Shown piece after piece: positions 1 through 6,096 of a stretch of DNA of 8,528 nt. The stretch is from Clostridia bacterium (GTDB taxonomy: Bacteria; Bacillota; Clostridia; SK-Y3; JACMMQ01), in assembly GCA_014378955.1 (NCBI GenBank), contig JACMMQ010000210.1, forward strand, positions 1 to 8,528. The letters run 5' to 3'. Each line of letters starts with the position of its first letter. Position 1 is the first letter of the stretch. The notes under the pieces were generated by a model that was not told where the DNA came from, ran no database searches, and saw only the letters and a list, made by a program, of their open reading frames with translations. A program made the position numbers and the translations under genes.

Positions 1-389
1 GAATGATGTACATCCTTCGCAGCACCTGCATATGCTTCGCCCAATGCCGCACAATTTGCATCATTGTTTAAATGCACAGGCAGGTTGATATATTTTTGAA
101 TTTCTGCCCGAATAGGGGTATTTCTAAACGGCAAATTGTTTGTATAAATGAGCATACCATTTTCACAGTCTGGTGTGCCAGGACTACCGATGCCAATGGA
201 TTTCACGTCATTTACCGTAAACCCTGCTTGTTCTATAACTTGCAATGCAAGTGTTGCCATGTCCTTGATAATGTCTTCCGAGGTGCTCGTTGCATTGGTA
301 GGAATGCTTGCTTTTTCTAGAATATTGCCCTCGCTATCCACCAACCCCACCTTAATATTTGTTCCCCCTAAATCAATGCCAATATACAT
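1..389 (-). CDS. glcK: ROK-family glucokinase, N-terminal part (partial)
   Basis: The first 129 codons of a sugar kinase of the ROK family; the rest lies beyond position 1. The chain starts MYIGIDLGGTNIKVGLVD, with the phosphate-binding DLGGT at 6-10. It continues with SIGIGSPGTPDCENG (64-78) and ends near LPVHLNNDANCAALGEAYAG, where Asp110 is the expected catalytic base. The ExGH and CxCGxxGC zinc motifs that confirm ROK kinases would be downstream, outside the window. The overall pattern resembles clostridial glucokinases (ATP-dependent glucose to glucose-6-phosphate), but a different hexose, such as mannose or N-acetylmannosamine, cannot be excluded. The ATG at 389 is preceded by GAAGGAG (402-408), which lies inside the end of the PHP gene; the gap is only 7 bp, so coupled translation is likely. 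Confidence 0.88.
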   Translation of the reverse strand, partial: MYIGIDLGGTNIKVGLVDSEGNILEKASIPTNATSTSEDIIKDMATLALQVIEQAGFTVNDVKSIGIGSPGTPDCENGMLIYTNNLPFRNTPIRAEIQKYINLPVHLNNDANCAALGEAYAGAAKDVHH

Positions 390-396
390 GTCTATT

Positions 397-1128
397 TTAC
401 GCTCCTTCAGTAAATTGTATGTTTTTCTTTTGTATCAGATATGTTAGTATTTTCTCAGCATTGCGATTTAAAATCAAATGCTCAGGAAATTCCATGCCTT
501 CAAGCATTTTCAAAGCGGTATCGTGTACCCCTACGGCTGAGTGATGATGTGCATCACTGCTCACCACAATTGGTACGTCCAATGCCATACATTTTTTTGC
601 AATTGCCATGCAATTTTTTTCACTGCCTGCACGTGCATGGAAGGAATGGTTGTTAATTTCCATGATTTTACCATATTCCTTTGCCGCCCGTATCACTACA
701 TCAACGTCATATTCAAAAATAGGATTACCACTATGTCCAATGACATCCACATGCTCATTTTGCATAACCCCCAAGTACGCTTGTGTGTGCTCCTTGCTGG
801 TTTTGGGTGCATAGCAAACATCGTGAAAGCTTGCAATTACCCAATCTAATTTTTTCAAATATTCTAAAGGCATATCCAGCTGCCCATCGTCGCCTATAAT
901 ATTTGCCTCTACCCCACGCAGTACAATCACGCCCTCTAGGACACGTGGCACGCTTGCGATGTTGCCAAAATACCAAAGCTTAGGTGCATCGTACATGCTC
1001 ACACCATGATCGGTAATCGCAATCAATTCTAAGCCTTTTAAATGCGCCGCATGTGCCATTTCCCCAATGGTACTGTATGCGTGACCGGTTGCTAAGGAGT
1101 GGCAATGCGTGTCTGCTAAACATCTCAA
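397..1128 (-). CDS. PHP-domain phosphatase, YcdX family
   Basis: 243 residues, the same size as E. coli YcdX, a trinuclear-zinc PHP phosphoesterase. All nine expected metal ligands are visible, each at or within one position of the E. coli numbering as I recall it: His8 and His10 (DTHCHS), His16 (TGHAYST), His41 (ITDHG), Glu74 (RGVEANI), His102 (ASFHDV), His132 (GHSGNP), Asp192 and His194 (SSDAHHH). The physiological substrate is unsettled for this family; phosphate monoester hydrolysis is the known in vitro activity. The start is TTG at 1128, with AAGGGGG 7 nt upstream. Between hprK (12 bp gap) and the ROK kinase (7 bp gap) it appears translationally linked to both, which suggests a role in sugar-phosphate metabolism, though this is inference. 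The full-length frame has no sign of damage. Confidence 0.93.
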   Translation of the reverse strand: MRCLADTHCHSLATGHAYSTIGEMAHAAHLKGLELIAITDHGVSMYDAPKLWYFGNIASVPRVLEGVIVLRGVEANIIGDDGQLDMPLEYLKKLDWVIASFHDVCYAPKTSKEHTQAYLGVMQNEHVDVIGHSGNPIFEYDVDVVIRAAKEYGKIMEINNHSFHARAGSEKNCMAIAKKCMALDVPIVVSSDAHHHSAVGVHDTALKMLEGMEFPEHLILNRNAEKILTYLIQKKNIQFTEGA

Positions 1129-1135
1129 AAGATTA

Positions 1136-1142
1136 CCCCCTT
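1136..1142 (-). promoter_or_regulatory. Ribosome binding site supporting a TTG start for the PHP phosphatase
   Basis: AAGGGGG on the minus strand overlaps the hprK TAA (1141-1143) and lies 7 nt before the TTG at 1128. No in-frame ATG or GTG is available near the N-terminus without losing the metal-binding DTHCH motif, so TTG is the supported start. Confidence 0.75.
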
Positions 1143-2079
1143 ATTCCTTTTGTGCGAGCATGTCCGCCATCAAGCGTTCATTGAGCTTTGCTGCCGCATT
1201 ATAGCCCATTCTTTTTTGACGATTGTTCATCGCTGCAACCTCTACAATCACCGCCAAATTTCTGCCCGGTCTAACGGGAATGGTCAAGGAAGGGATTTGT
1301 ATGCCCAAAAGGTTTGTGTATTCATCGGTCAGCCCTAAACGGTCGTATTGCTTTTGACTGTTCCAAAGATCTAAATGAATAACCATGTCAATCTTTTCTT
1401 GATCCTTGACAGCGCCCATCCCGAATATATTCTTGACATCTACAATGCCGATACCCCGTAATTCAATAAAATGGCGGATGATTTCAGGTGCGCTTCCAAC
1501 CAATGTACGCTCGGACACCTTTTTGATTTCTACAGCATCATCTGCAACCAATCGATGACCACGTTTTACAAGCTCAACGGCTGTTTCACTTTTACCAACG
1601 CCACTTTCGCCGAGCATCAGCACGCCCTCACCGTACGCTTCAATCAAAACACCATGTTGTGTAATACGAGGTGCTAGCCATGTATGTAAATAGCCGATTA
1701 GATTGCTCATGAACTGTGAGGTGGTGTCATGACTTCTAAGCAATGGTACTTTATATTTATTGGATGCTTCTATTGCCTCTGGAAAGATTTCTAAATCTCT
1801 CGTAACGATGACCGCAGGAATTTCTTTTGAAAATAATTGCTCAAATGCACGTGTGCGTTGCTCGGACGTCCAGCCTAGTAAATAGGTGGTTTCAACCTTA
1901 CCGATAATTTGAACACGATTGGGGTCAAAATAGTCAAAAAATCCTGCTAGCTGTAAGCCTGGTCTATTGACGTCTGTTGAAATAACATGCGCACTCTCTA
2001 AATCGTTACAATTGCTAATTGCCTTTAAACGTAATTCTTTTGCGATTTGCGCCATTGATACAAAGAAACCGTTTTCCAT
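1141..2079 (-). CDS. hprK: Bifunctional HPr kinase/phosphorylase
   Basis: Phosphorylates and dephosphorylates Ser46 of HPr (and Crh where present), the central switch of carbon catabolite control in Firmicutes; cytoplasmic hexamer. The 312 residues match the usual length. The N-terminal domain (about 1-130) has the family stretch [20 protein letters not shown]. The kinase domain shows the catalytic-region histidine in [14 protein letters not shown] (His142), the Walker A motif GESGVGKS (157-164), VADD (178-181), the HprK signature [15 protein letters not shown] (206-220) and the C-terminal [20 protein letters not shown] (270-289). All key residues appear intact. The ATG at 2079 is preceded by GAGGTG with 5 nt spacing. 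It lies 43 bp after the HutP-like gene and 12 bp before the PHP gene, whose ribosome binding site overlaps this stop codon. Confidence 0.97.
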   Translation of the reverse strand: MENGFFVSMAQIAKELRLKAISNCNDLESAHVISTDVNRPGLQLAGFFDYFDPNRVQIIGKVETTYLLGWTSEQRTRAFEQLFSKEIPAVIVTRDLEIFPEAIEASNKYKVPLLRSHDTTSQFMSNLIGYLHTWLAPRITQHGVLIEAYGEGVLMLGESGVGKSETAVELVKRGHRLVADDAVEIKKVSERTLVGSAPEIIRHFIELRGIGIVDVKNIFGMGAVKDQEKIDMVIHLDLWNSQKQYDRLGLTDEYTNLLGIQIPSLTIPVRPGRNLAVIVEVAAMNNRQKRMGYNAAAKLNERLMADMLAQKE

Positions 2080-2122
2080 TACCGCACCTCATTCGTAAGT
2101 TTTTAGCTTGCATCAGGATTTT

Positions 2123-2533
2123 CTATACTACACGGTGTCCCATGCCGATGACGACATCGTTCAAATGAATTAACCCCACACAAAAATATATCGCCACGCT
2201 AATATGGTCATTGTGTCGTGCGATGCCTATTTTACCGCCCACATTAAGCCCTATTGCCTTGTTCATCATTTGCGAAAGTGCCTCATGCGTCGCCCCTGCT
2301 ACTGCGCCTTCCTCAACATGAGAATCAGAAATGACCCCTTCACGTTTTGCAGCAACCACTGCACGCTCCACGATTTTTGCGATAGCGGATATAAACTCGC
2401 CACCATAGTCAACAGCCGCTGTTTGGATGTTTAACTTCAAACACGCATGTTGCATTGCCTTTTCCTCTGCACGATCATTTGTCAGCGCTGTTTTAATAGC
2501 CACAGCTGCAATGTCCTTACTCCCCAATGCCAT
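2123..2533 (-). CDS. HutP-family protein, divergent in the metal-binding site
   Basis: 136 residues from the preferred ATG at 2533 (141 from the ATG at 2548). It resembles HutP, the Bacillus protein that binds RNA when loaded with histidine and Mg2+ and causes antitermination of the histidine-utilisation operon. The similarity covers AAKREGVI...HVEEGAVAGATHEAL (about 61-86) and the C-terminal block GGKIGIARHNDHISVAIYFC, LIHLNDVVIGMGHRVV (100-136). Compared with my recollection of the B. subtilis sequence, the HutP histidines 73 and 77 correspond here to Gly76 and Gly80, while His123 matches HutP His138; a new His83 appears nearby. It sits between a membrane protein and hprK, with no hut genes in view, so a role in histidine catabolism is not supported. 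Family membership is fairly secure, function is unknown, and an RNA- or small-molecule-binding role is only an inference. Confidence 0.85.
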   Translation of the reverse strand: MALGSKDIAAVAIKTALTNDRAEEKAMQHACLKLNIQTAAVDYGGEFISAIAKIVERAVVAAKREGVISDSHVEEGAVAGATHEALSQMMNKAIGLNVGGKIGIARHNDHISVAIYFCVGLIHLNDVVIGMGHRVV

Positions 2534-2540
2534 TGTGCGT

Positions 2541-2546
2541 TCCCCC
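2541..2546 (-). promoter_or_regulatory. Ribosome binding site deciding the HutP-like start
   Basis: GGGGGA on the minus strand lies 7 nt before the ATG at 2533. An earlier in-frame ATG at 2548 would add five residues (MGERT) but has only a weak AGAG upstream, and it would place this G-rich site inside the coding region. Starting at 2533 gives MALGSK. Confidence 0.65.
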
Positions 2547-2555
2547 ATTCATACT

Positions 2556-3017
2556 CTACTTTGGTCCAATTCTACCAATCACCGCAATTGCGTTTTTAAC
2601 CACAACCGTTTTATCGATTACATTTGGCACTATGGTATCGTCAGCCCCAACCACCTTGACGACAAAGGCTTGCTTGGCTTTGGTGCCGTCTATCTCTAAA
2701 AGCATGGGGTGTGTGAGCTGCACTTTTACAGTTTGCTCTGTAAAATCTGCCACTACATCACCATTTAACAAAACCTTAATGTTTTTATCTGCCTCACTAT
2801 CAAGCAATTGCAGCGTGACGGATGCACTTTTATTGACCGCCATTTGACTAATATTAACCCCTTCATACGTGGCTATGCCCGTAAAAAACACACGTGTGGT
2901 TGGATAGTATAAGCCTATTTGCGAAATAAGCATCATAAAAACGCTCACCAAAAGTAGTACGAGCAAAACCTTTTCAAAATGCTTGGGCAATATCTTTGCA
3001 AACCATTGAAAGAGCAT
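2556..3017 (-). CDS. Single-pass membrane-anchored protein of unknown function
   Basis: 153 residues; I do not recognise a family. A short basic N-terminus (Lys8, Lys12, His13, Lys17) is followed by one strong hydrophobic segment at about 17-38 (VLLVLLLVSVFMMLISQIGLYY). There is no signal-peptidase site or lipobox, so it should be a type II anchor with about 115 residues outside the membrane. The outer part, from about residue 65, is rich in alternating hydrophobic residues (SVTLQLLD, IKVLLNG, VKVQLTH, MLLEIDG, AFVVKVVGADDT, KTVVVKNAIAVIG), which suggests a small all-beta sandwich, perhaps Ig-like. No cysteines and no obvious catalytic motif. The ATG at 3017 is preceded by GAGGGGG with 7 nt spacing. 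It lies 56 bp after the flavoprotein gene and 22 bp before the HutP-like gene, so it is probably co-transcribed with both. Confidence 0.8.
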   Translation of the reverse strand: MLFQWFAKILPKHFEKVLLVLLLVSVFMMLISQIGLYYPTTRVFFTGIATYEGVNISQMAVNKSASVTLQLLDSEADKNIKVLLNGDVVADFTEQTVKVQLTHPMLLEIDGTKAKQAFVVKVVGADDTIVPNVIDKTVVVKNAIAVIGRIGPK

Positions 3018-3035
3018 TTACATTCCCCCTCATTA

Positions 3036-3053
3036 TTAATCACTATGGATTAA
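3036..3053. repeat. Short inverted repeat in the flavoprotein-membrane protein gap
   Basis: TTAATC (3036-3041) and GATTAA (3048-3053) are perfect reverse complements separated by 6 bases. The dyad lies in the 56-bp gap, about 4 bp upstream of the ribosome binding site of the next gene. It is AT-rich, has no U tract and would form a weak RNA hairpin. It might be a small operator or nothing; there is no convincing promoter next to it. Confidence 0.3.
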
Positions 3054-3073
3054 CATTAGTATATGCAAAGCTT

Positions 3074-4300
3074 CTAACAATTATTGCCTGCTAAAACACC
3101 CGTTGAGAACGCAATTTGGAGGTTAAACCCACCAGTATAGGCATCTACGTCCAATATTTCGCCTGCAAAAAAAAGTCCCTGCCATATTTTGGAAGCCATT
3201 GTGCTCGGGTTGACTTGTGCGACGTGCACGCCGCCTTTTGTAACAATTGCCTCGTCAATGGGACGAAAAGCCTTTAATTGTATTGTCAAATTTTTGAGCA
3301 AATGCACGAATGCCTGCCGCTCACCCTTTGTAATTTGATGGATGGGCTTGTAGGGCGAAATGCCTGAAAGCTGCACCACCACAGGGATGATTTTTTGTGG
3401 CAATAGCATGTTTAAGCCATTGTTAAAATTCTTGCGAGAATTTTCGTCAAAATCTCGTTGCACACGTGCATCCAGCTGTTCAAAGGTCAGTGCTGGCTTT
3501 AGGTCTATTACAATGCGATAATTCGCAATGTTTTCACTTGAAATATGTGAGGAAGTGCTTAAAATGAGCGGCCCAGATACACCAAAATGTGTAAACAGCA
3601 TTTCGCCAAAATCACTATATGCCTTTTTATTATTTTGATCTAAAAGTGTCACGGTAACATTTTTAAGCGACAAGCCTTGTAAATCCTTCACCCATTCGTC
3701 CTGTGTTTCGATGGGTACGAGTGCAGGCTTGGGTGAAATAATGGTATGCCCCAAGGTTTTGACCAAGCGATAGCCATCTCCCGTACTGCCTGTCATGGGA
3801 TAGGACTTGCCCCCCGTTGCTACGATAACACTATCTGCCACGTATTTTTGTCCATCGTAGGTAAACACTCCTGTAACTTTGTCCCCATCGGTTGAAATTT
3901 GCTTGACCCTTCCGCAAACGATTTGGACACCTGATGCTCTCAGCCATTTTTGCAAGGCGGCTAAAATATCACTCGCCTTGTCCGATACTGGAAATACACG
4001 ACCACCACGCTCAACCTTAAGCGGTACGCCTAAATTTTCAAAAAAAGACATGACGTCTGCATTTGAAAAGGTGTAAAATGCACTGTATAAAAAGGTATGG
4101 TTGGTCGGGACATTTAACAGCATGTCCTCAATTTCTGCATTGTTTGTGAGGTTGCAACGACCCTTGCCCGTAATGACAAGCTTTTTGCCCAGTCGTGCAT
4201 TGCGCTCAATCAATGTTACTTGACAGCCACGTGCCGCCGCCATGCCTGCCGCCATCATGCCTGCAGGTCCTCCCCCGATTACAACGATATTATTGCTCAT
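3074..4300 (-). CDS. HI0933-family NAD(P)/FAD-dependent oxidoreductase
   Basis: A 408-residue flavoprotein of the HI0933/YhiN ('aminoacetone oxidase family') group, cytoplasmic, with no well-established substrate. It begins almost directly with the Rossmann FAD-binding motif VVIGGGPAGMMAAGMAAARG (GGGPAG at 9-14). It has the family signature RLGKKLVITGKGRCNLTNN (36-54), ATGGKSYPMTGSTGDGY (161-177), FTHFGVSGPLIL (236-247) and the C-terminal GEILDVDAYTGGFNLQIAFS (381-400) that closes the FAD site. Length is typical. Start choice is uncertain: in-frame ATGs at 4300, 4312, 4330 and 4345 all overlap the regulator gene. I prefer 4300 because it places the Rossmann strand next to the N-terminus as in relatives; AGGAAG (4313-4318) is far from 4300 but too close to 4312. 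It overlaps the preceding gene by 11 bp, so translational coupling is likely. Confidence 0.92.
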   Translation of the reverse strand: MSNNIVVIGGGPAGMMAAGMAAARGCQVTLIERNARLGKKLVITGKGRCNLTNNAEIEDMLLNVPTNHTFLYSAFYTFSNADVMSFFENLGVPLKVERGGRVFPVSDKASDILAALQKWLRASGVQIVCGRVKQISTDGDKVTGVFTYDGQKYVADSVIVATGGKSYPMTGSTGDGYRLVKTLGHTIISPKPALVPIETQDEWVKDLQGLSLKNVTVTLLDQNNKKAYSDFGEMLFTHFGVSGPLILSTSSHISSENIANYRIVIDLKPALTFEQLDARVQRDFDENSRKNFNNGLNMLLPQKIIPVVVQLSGISPYKPIHQITKGERQAFVHLLKNLTIQLKAFRPIDEAIVTKGGVHVAQVNPSTMASKIWQGLFFAGEILDVDAYTGGFNLQIAFSTGVLAGNNC

Positions 4301-5183
4301 GTGGTTGCTCATCTTCCTGATACTTGTCATATACTTGATATTCATCCCAAATCGATTCTAATTTTTCAAACGTTTGTGTGATTTCCTTTTGCTTTCGCAT
4401 GCCAAGTGCCACAATTAACGCATTGATTACGCTCAATGGTGCAACCAGCGAGTCCACAAATGATGCCATATCACTTCTCGCTAGCAAGGAGTGGTCGGCA
4501 ATGGCTGTAATGGGCGAAAGCTGGCTGTCGGTAATTGCAATCACCTTGCTATTTTGTGCTTTTGCATACTGTAAAGCCTTGACCGTGCGACGTGAATAAC
4601 GTGGAAAGCTAATGCCAATGACGACATCTTCAGCTGAGATACGTAAAATTTGCTCAAACATTTCACTCACGCTGGTCGTTTGGATTAAACAGACGTTATC
4701 AAACATCAAATTGAAATAAAAGCCCAAAAAACTTGCAAGCGCTGCTGAACTACGCACGCCTAAAATGTAAATTTTCTTAGCCCTTAGGATTGTTTCGATC
4801 ATGTGTTCAAAATCTTCTTTATGAATTTCGTCCAGTGTCAGACGTATTTTTTCCATGTCTGACGTTAAAACGTTGGTCAATACGTCCTGCTCACCCATGC
4901 GGTCAGAGGTAAATTGCATACGTTGTACGGAGGTAAGCTTGGTGCGTACCAGCTCCTGCAACGCTTTCTGTAGCTTGGGGTAGCCGTCGTAGCCCAATTC
5001 CGTTGCAAAGCGAACCACCGTAGATTCACTGATGCCTACCGTTTCTCCAAGCTTGGCTGCGGTCATAAAAGCCGCCTTGTCATATTGCGATATGATAAAG
5101 GCGCCAATTCTTTTTTGCCCTTTGCTAAAAGTCCCCATCAACTCTCCAATACGCAAAAGCAAATCTCTTTTTTGTTTTTCCAT
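4290..5183 (-). CDS. MurR/RpiR-family transcriptional regulator (HTH + SIS)
   Basis: A 297-residue DNA-binding regulator. The N-terminal HTH_6 domain covers about residues 1-77, with the helix-turn-helix TAAKLGETVGISESTVVRFA near 41-60 followed by ELGYDGYPKLQKAL. The C-terminal SIS sugar-phosphate-binding domain (about 121-260) contains KIYILGVRSSA (Ser145-Ser146) and VIGISFPRYSRRT (Ser192, Ser197). Members of this family sense phosphorylated sugars or amino sugars; the ligand here is unknown. I chose the ATG at 5183 because GGGTGA (5189-5194) sits 5 nt before it; an in-frame GTG at 5192 lies within that site. The gene follows its own promoter and a large inverted repeat, suggesting autoregulation. 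Its 3' end overlaps the start of the flavoprotein gene, and the following genes appear co-transcribed. The last residues (EQPHEQ) are encoded by a short repeated stretch shared with the next gene's start. Confidence 0.93.
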   Translation of the reverse strand: MEKQKRDLLLRIGELMGTFSKGQKRIGAFIISQYDKAAFMTAAKLGETVGISESTVVRFATELGYDGYPKLQKALQELVRTKLTSVQRMQFTSDRMGEQDVLTNVLTSDMEKIRLTLDEIHKEDFEHMIETILRAKKIYILGVRSSAALASFLGFYFNLMFDNVCLIQTTSVSEMFEQILRISAEDVVIGISFPRYSRRTVKALQYAKAQNSKVIAITDSQLSPITAIADHSLLARSDMASFVDSLVAPLSVINALIVALGMRKQKEITQTFEKLESIWDEYQVYDKYQEDEQPHEQ

Positions 5184-5213
5184 TTTAATCACCCGACCAA
5201 TTTTGCAAGATTT

Positions 5214-5249
5214 TTTATTTATCCATCATATTATGATTTGATAAATAAA
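5214..5249. repeat. Nested 36-bp inverted repeat overlapping the promoter, candidate operator
   Basis: The outer arms TTTATTTATC (5214-5223) and GATAAATAAA (5240-5249) are perfect reverse complements of 10 bp. Inside them, ATCATA (5225-5230) and TATGAT (5232-5237) form a second perfect 6-bp dyad around one central base. The two dyads share nearly the same centre; the asymmetry is one base on one side and two on the other. The element spans from the edge of the -35 box across the -10 box to just past the predicted transcription start, just before a MurR/RpiR-family gene. This is the usual geometry of an autorepressor site. It is very AT-rich and is not followed by a U tract on either strand that would suggest a terminator. 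Confidence 0.65.
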
Positions 5250-5253
5250 TCAA
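5225..5253 (-). promoter_or_regulatory. Sigma-A type promoter of the murR-like/hprK operon
   Basis: On the minus strand: -35 box TTGATT (5248-5253), spacer of exactly 17 nt, -10 box TATGAT (5225-5230), predicted start near 5218. This leaves a leader of about 35 nt before the regulator's ATG at 5183. The boxes match four of six and five of six consensus positions. The promoter is overlaid by the inverted repeat at 5214-5249, so a protein bound there would block polymerase. Confidence 0.7.
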
Positions 5254-5273
5254 GTGTTTTGCAGGAAATAGTA

Positions 5274-5981
5274 TTACAGTTGATTTAAATACGCGATCTC
5301 TTGATGGGTCAAATTTCGAAATTCTCCCACCTTCAAATCTCCCAATGATAGCACGCCCAACTGTATACGACTGAGCTTAACACAGGGTGCACCCACCGCT
5401 TCACACATTTTTCGTACCTGTCGGTTTCTGCCCTCATGGATGGTAATGTGAAAGGTTGTTTTTTGTGGTGTTGTTTCAATAATCGCTACATGTGCTGGGC
5501 TGGTTTTGCGATCGTCTATCAGTACCCCTTCACATAAGCTTTTTTGAGCATCCTCATCCAGTATACCCGATATGGTGACCTGATAAACCTTGTCAATGTG
5601 ATGCTTTGGGTGTGTCAAGCGGTAGGTCAATTCACCATCATTGGTCAAAAGCAATAAGCCTTCTGTGTGATAATCCAACCGTCCCACTGGGTACAGCCGT
5701 TCAGCTTGGTTCGGGATAAGCGATAATACCGTCTTACGCCCGAACTGGTCGTTGGCAGTTGTCACCGTGCCAGACGGCTTGTTGAGCATGATGTACACCT
5801 TTTGCTGTTCTATTTGTACCATTGCCCCGTTTACTGTGACTATGTCTTTGTGCTCGTCAATTTGCGTGCCTAATTGTGTGATAGGCTGCCCATTCACCGT
5901 TACTTGTCCCGCTAATATCATTTCCTCAGCCTTTCGCCGTGAAGCTACGCCAGCGAGTGCCATATATTTTTGTAGTCGCAT
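5274..5981 (-). CDS. rluB: 23S rRNA pseudouridine synthase, RluB/RsuA family
   Basis: Converts a specific uridine in rRNA to pseudouridine during ribosome assembly in the cytoplasm; the RluB branch acts on 23S rRNA. The 235 residues show the standard order: an N-terminal S4 RNA-binding domain (about 1-60, MRLQKYMALAGVASRRKAEE), then the catalytic domain with VGRLDYHTEGLLLLTNDGEL, in which Asp103 is the expected nucleophile, and the C-terminal motif HEGRNRQVRKM (182-192). The length is normal for the family. The ATG at 5981 is preceded by GAGGTGAAAT, a strong ribosome binding site. Upstream is the possible micro-ORF; downstream, 90 bp separate it from the regulator gene, which has its own promoter. 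No hairpin terminator follows, so some read-through into the next unit is possible. Assignment to RluB rather than RluE/RluF rests on motif context and is likely but not certain. Confidence 0.92.
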   Translation of the reverse strand: MRLQKYMALAGVASRRKAEEMILAGQVTVNGQPITQLGTQIDEHKDIVTVNGAMVQIEQQKVYIMLNKPSGTVTTANDQFGRKTVLSLIPNQAERLYPVGRLDYHTEGLLLLTNDGELTYRLTHPKHHIDKVYQVTISGILDEDAQKSLCEGVLIDDRKTSPAHVAIIETTPQKTTFHITIHEGRNRQVRKMCEAVGAPCVKLSRIQLGVLSLGDLKVGEFRNLTHQEIAYLNQL

Positions 5982-5984
5982 ATT

Positions 5985-6053
5985 TCACCTCACTTTAAGC
6001 GGATAGGTTTTGTTTGCCAATATTGATGTGTTTTTTGTTCTTTTGCCCAACAT
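5985..6053 (-). CDS. Possible 22-aa basic microprotein or leader peptide upstream of rluB
   Basis: In the 115-bp gap before rluB there is an ATG at 6053 preceded by AGGTGG (6059-6064) with an ideal 5-nt spacing. The frame has 22 codons (begins MLGKRTKNTS, ends YPLKVR) and stops at TGA 5985-5987. That TGA is part of the GAGGTGA that serves as the rluB ribosome binding site, three bases before the rluB ATG, so translation of the two frames could be coupled. Six of the 22 residues are Lys or Arg. I do not recognise a family. It could be a genuine small, perhaps RNA- or ribosome-binding, protein, a leader peptide tuning rluB, or chance. The ribosome binding site and the stop placement are the only positive evidence. 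Confidence 0.45.
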   Translation of the reverse strand: MLGKRTKNTSILANKTYPLKVR

Positions 6054-6096
6054 ACACGCCACCTAGTAAGCCTATCTAAAATAATTTAATTCCATT

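Noticed and set aside
72..849. Several overlapping plus-strand open frames opposite the ROK and PHP genes
   Set aside because: They lie fully antisense to genes with clear conserved motifs, show no family features and lack consistent ribosome binding sites.
2080..2122. HutP-type RNA target (repeated UAG/NAG triplets) near the HutP-like gene
   Set aside because: No regularly spaced run of such triplets, and no terminator for them to act on, is seen in the adjacent gaps.
2204..2847. Plus-strand open frames opposite the HutP-like and membrane-protein genes
   Set aside because: Their translations are compositionally odd (Cys/His-rich or low in conserved patterns), and the minus-strand genes explain the region fully.
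3018..3073. A promoter before the unknown membrane protein (TTGCAT with a candidate -10 17 nt away)
   Set aside because: The -10 candidate (TAGTGA) is too far from consensus to support a call.
5214..5249. The inverted repeat as an rluB terminator
   Set aside because: It is almost entirely A/T, has no U tract after the 3' arm on the minus strand, and coincides with a promoter; an operator fits better.
6002..6078. GATAGG/CCTATC complementarity spanning the rluB leader as a possible riboswitch or attenuator
   Set aside because: Only about six pairs close a loop of more than 60 nt, with no inner conserved helix or terminator; this can occur by chance.
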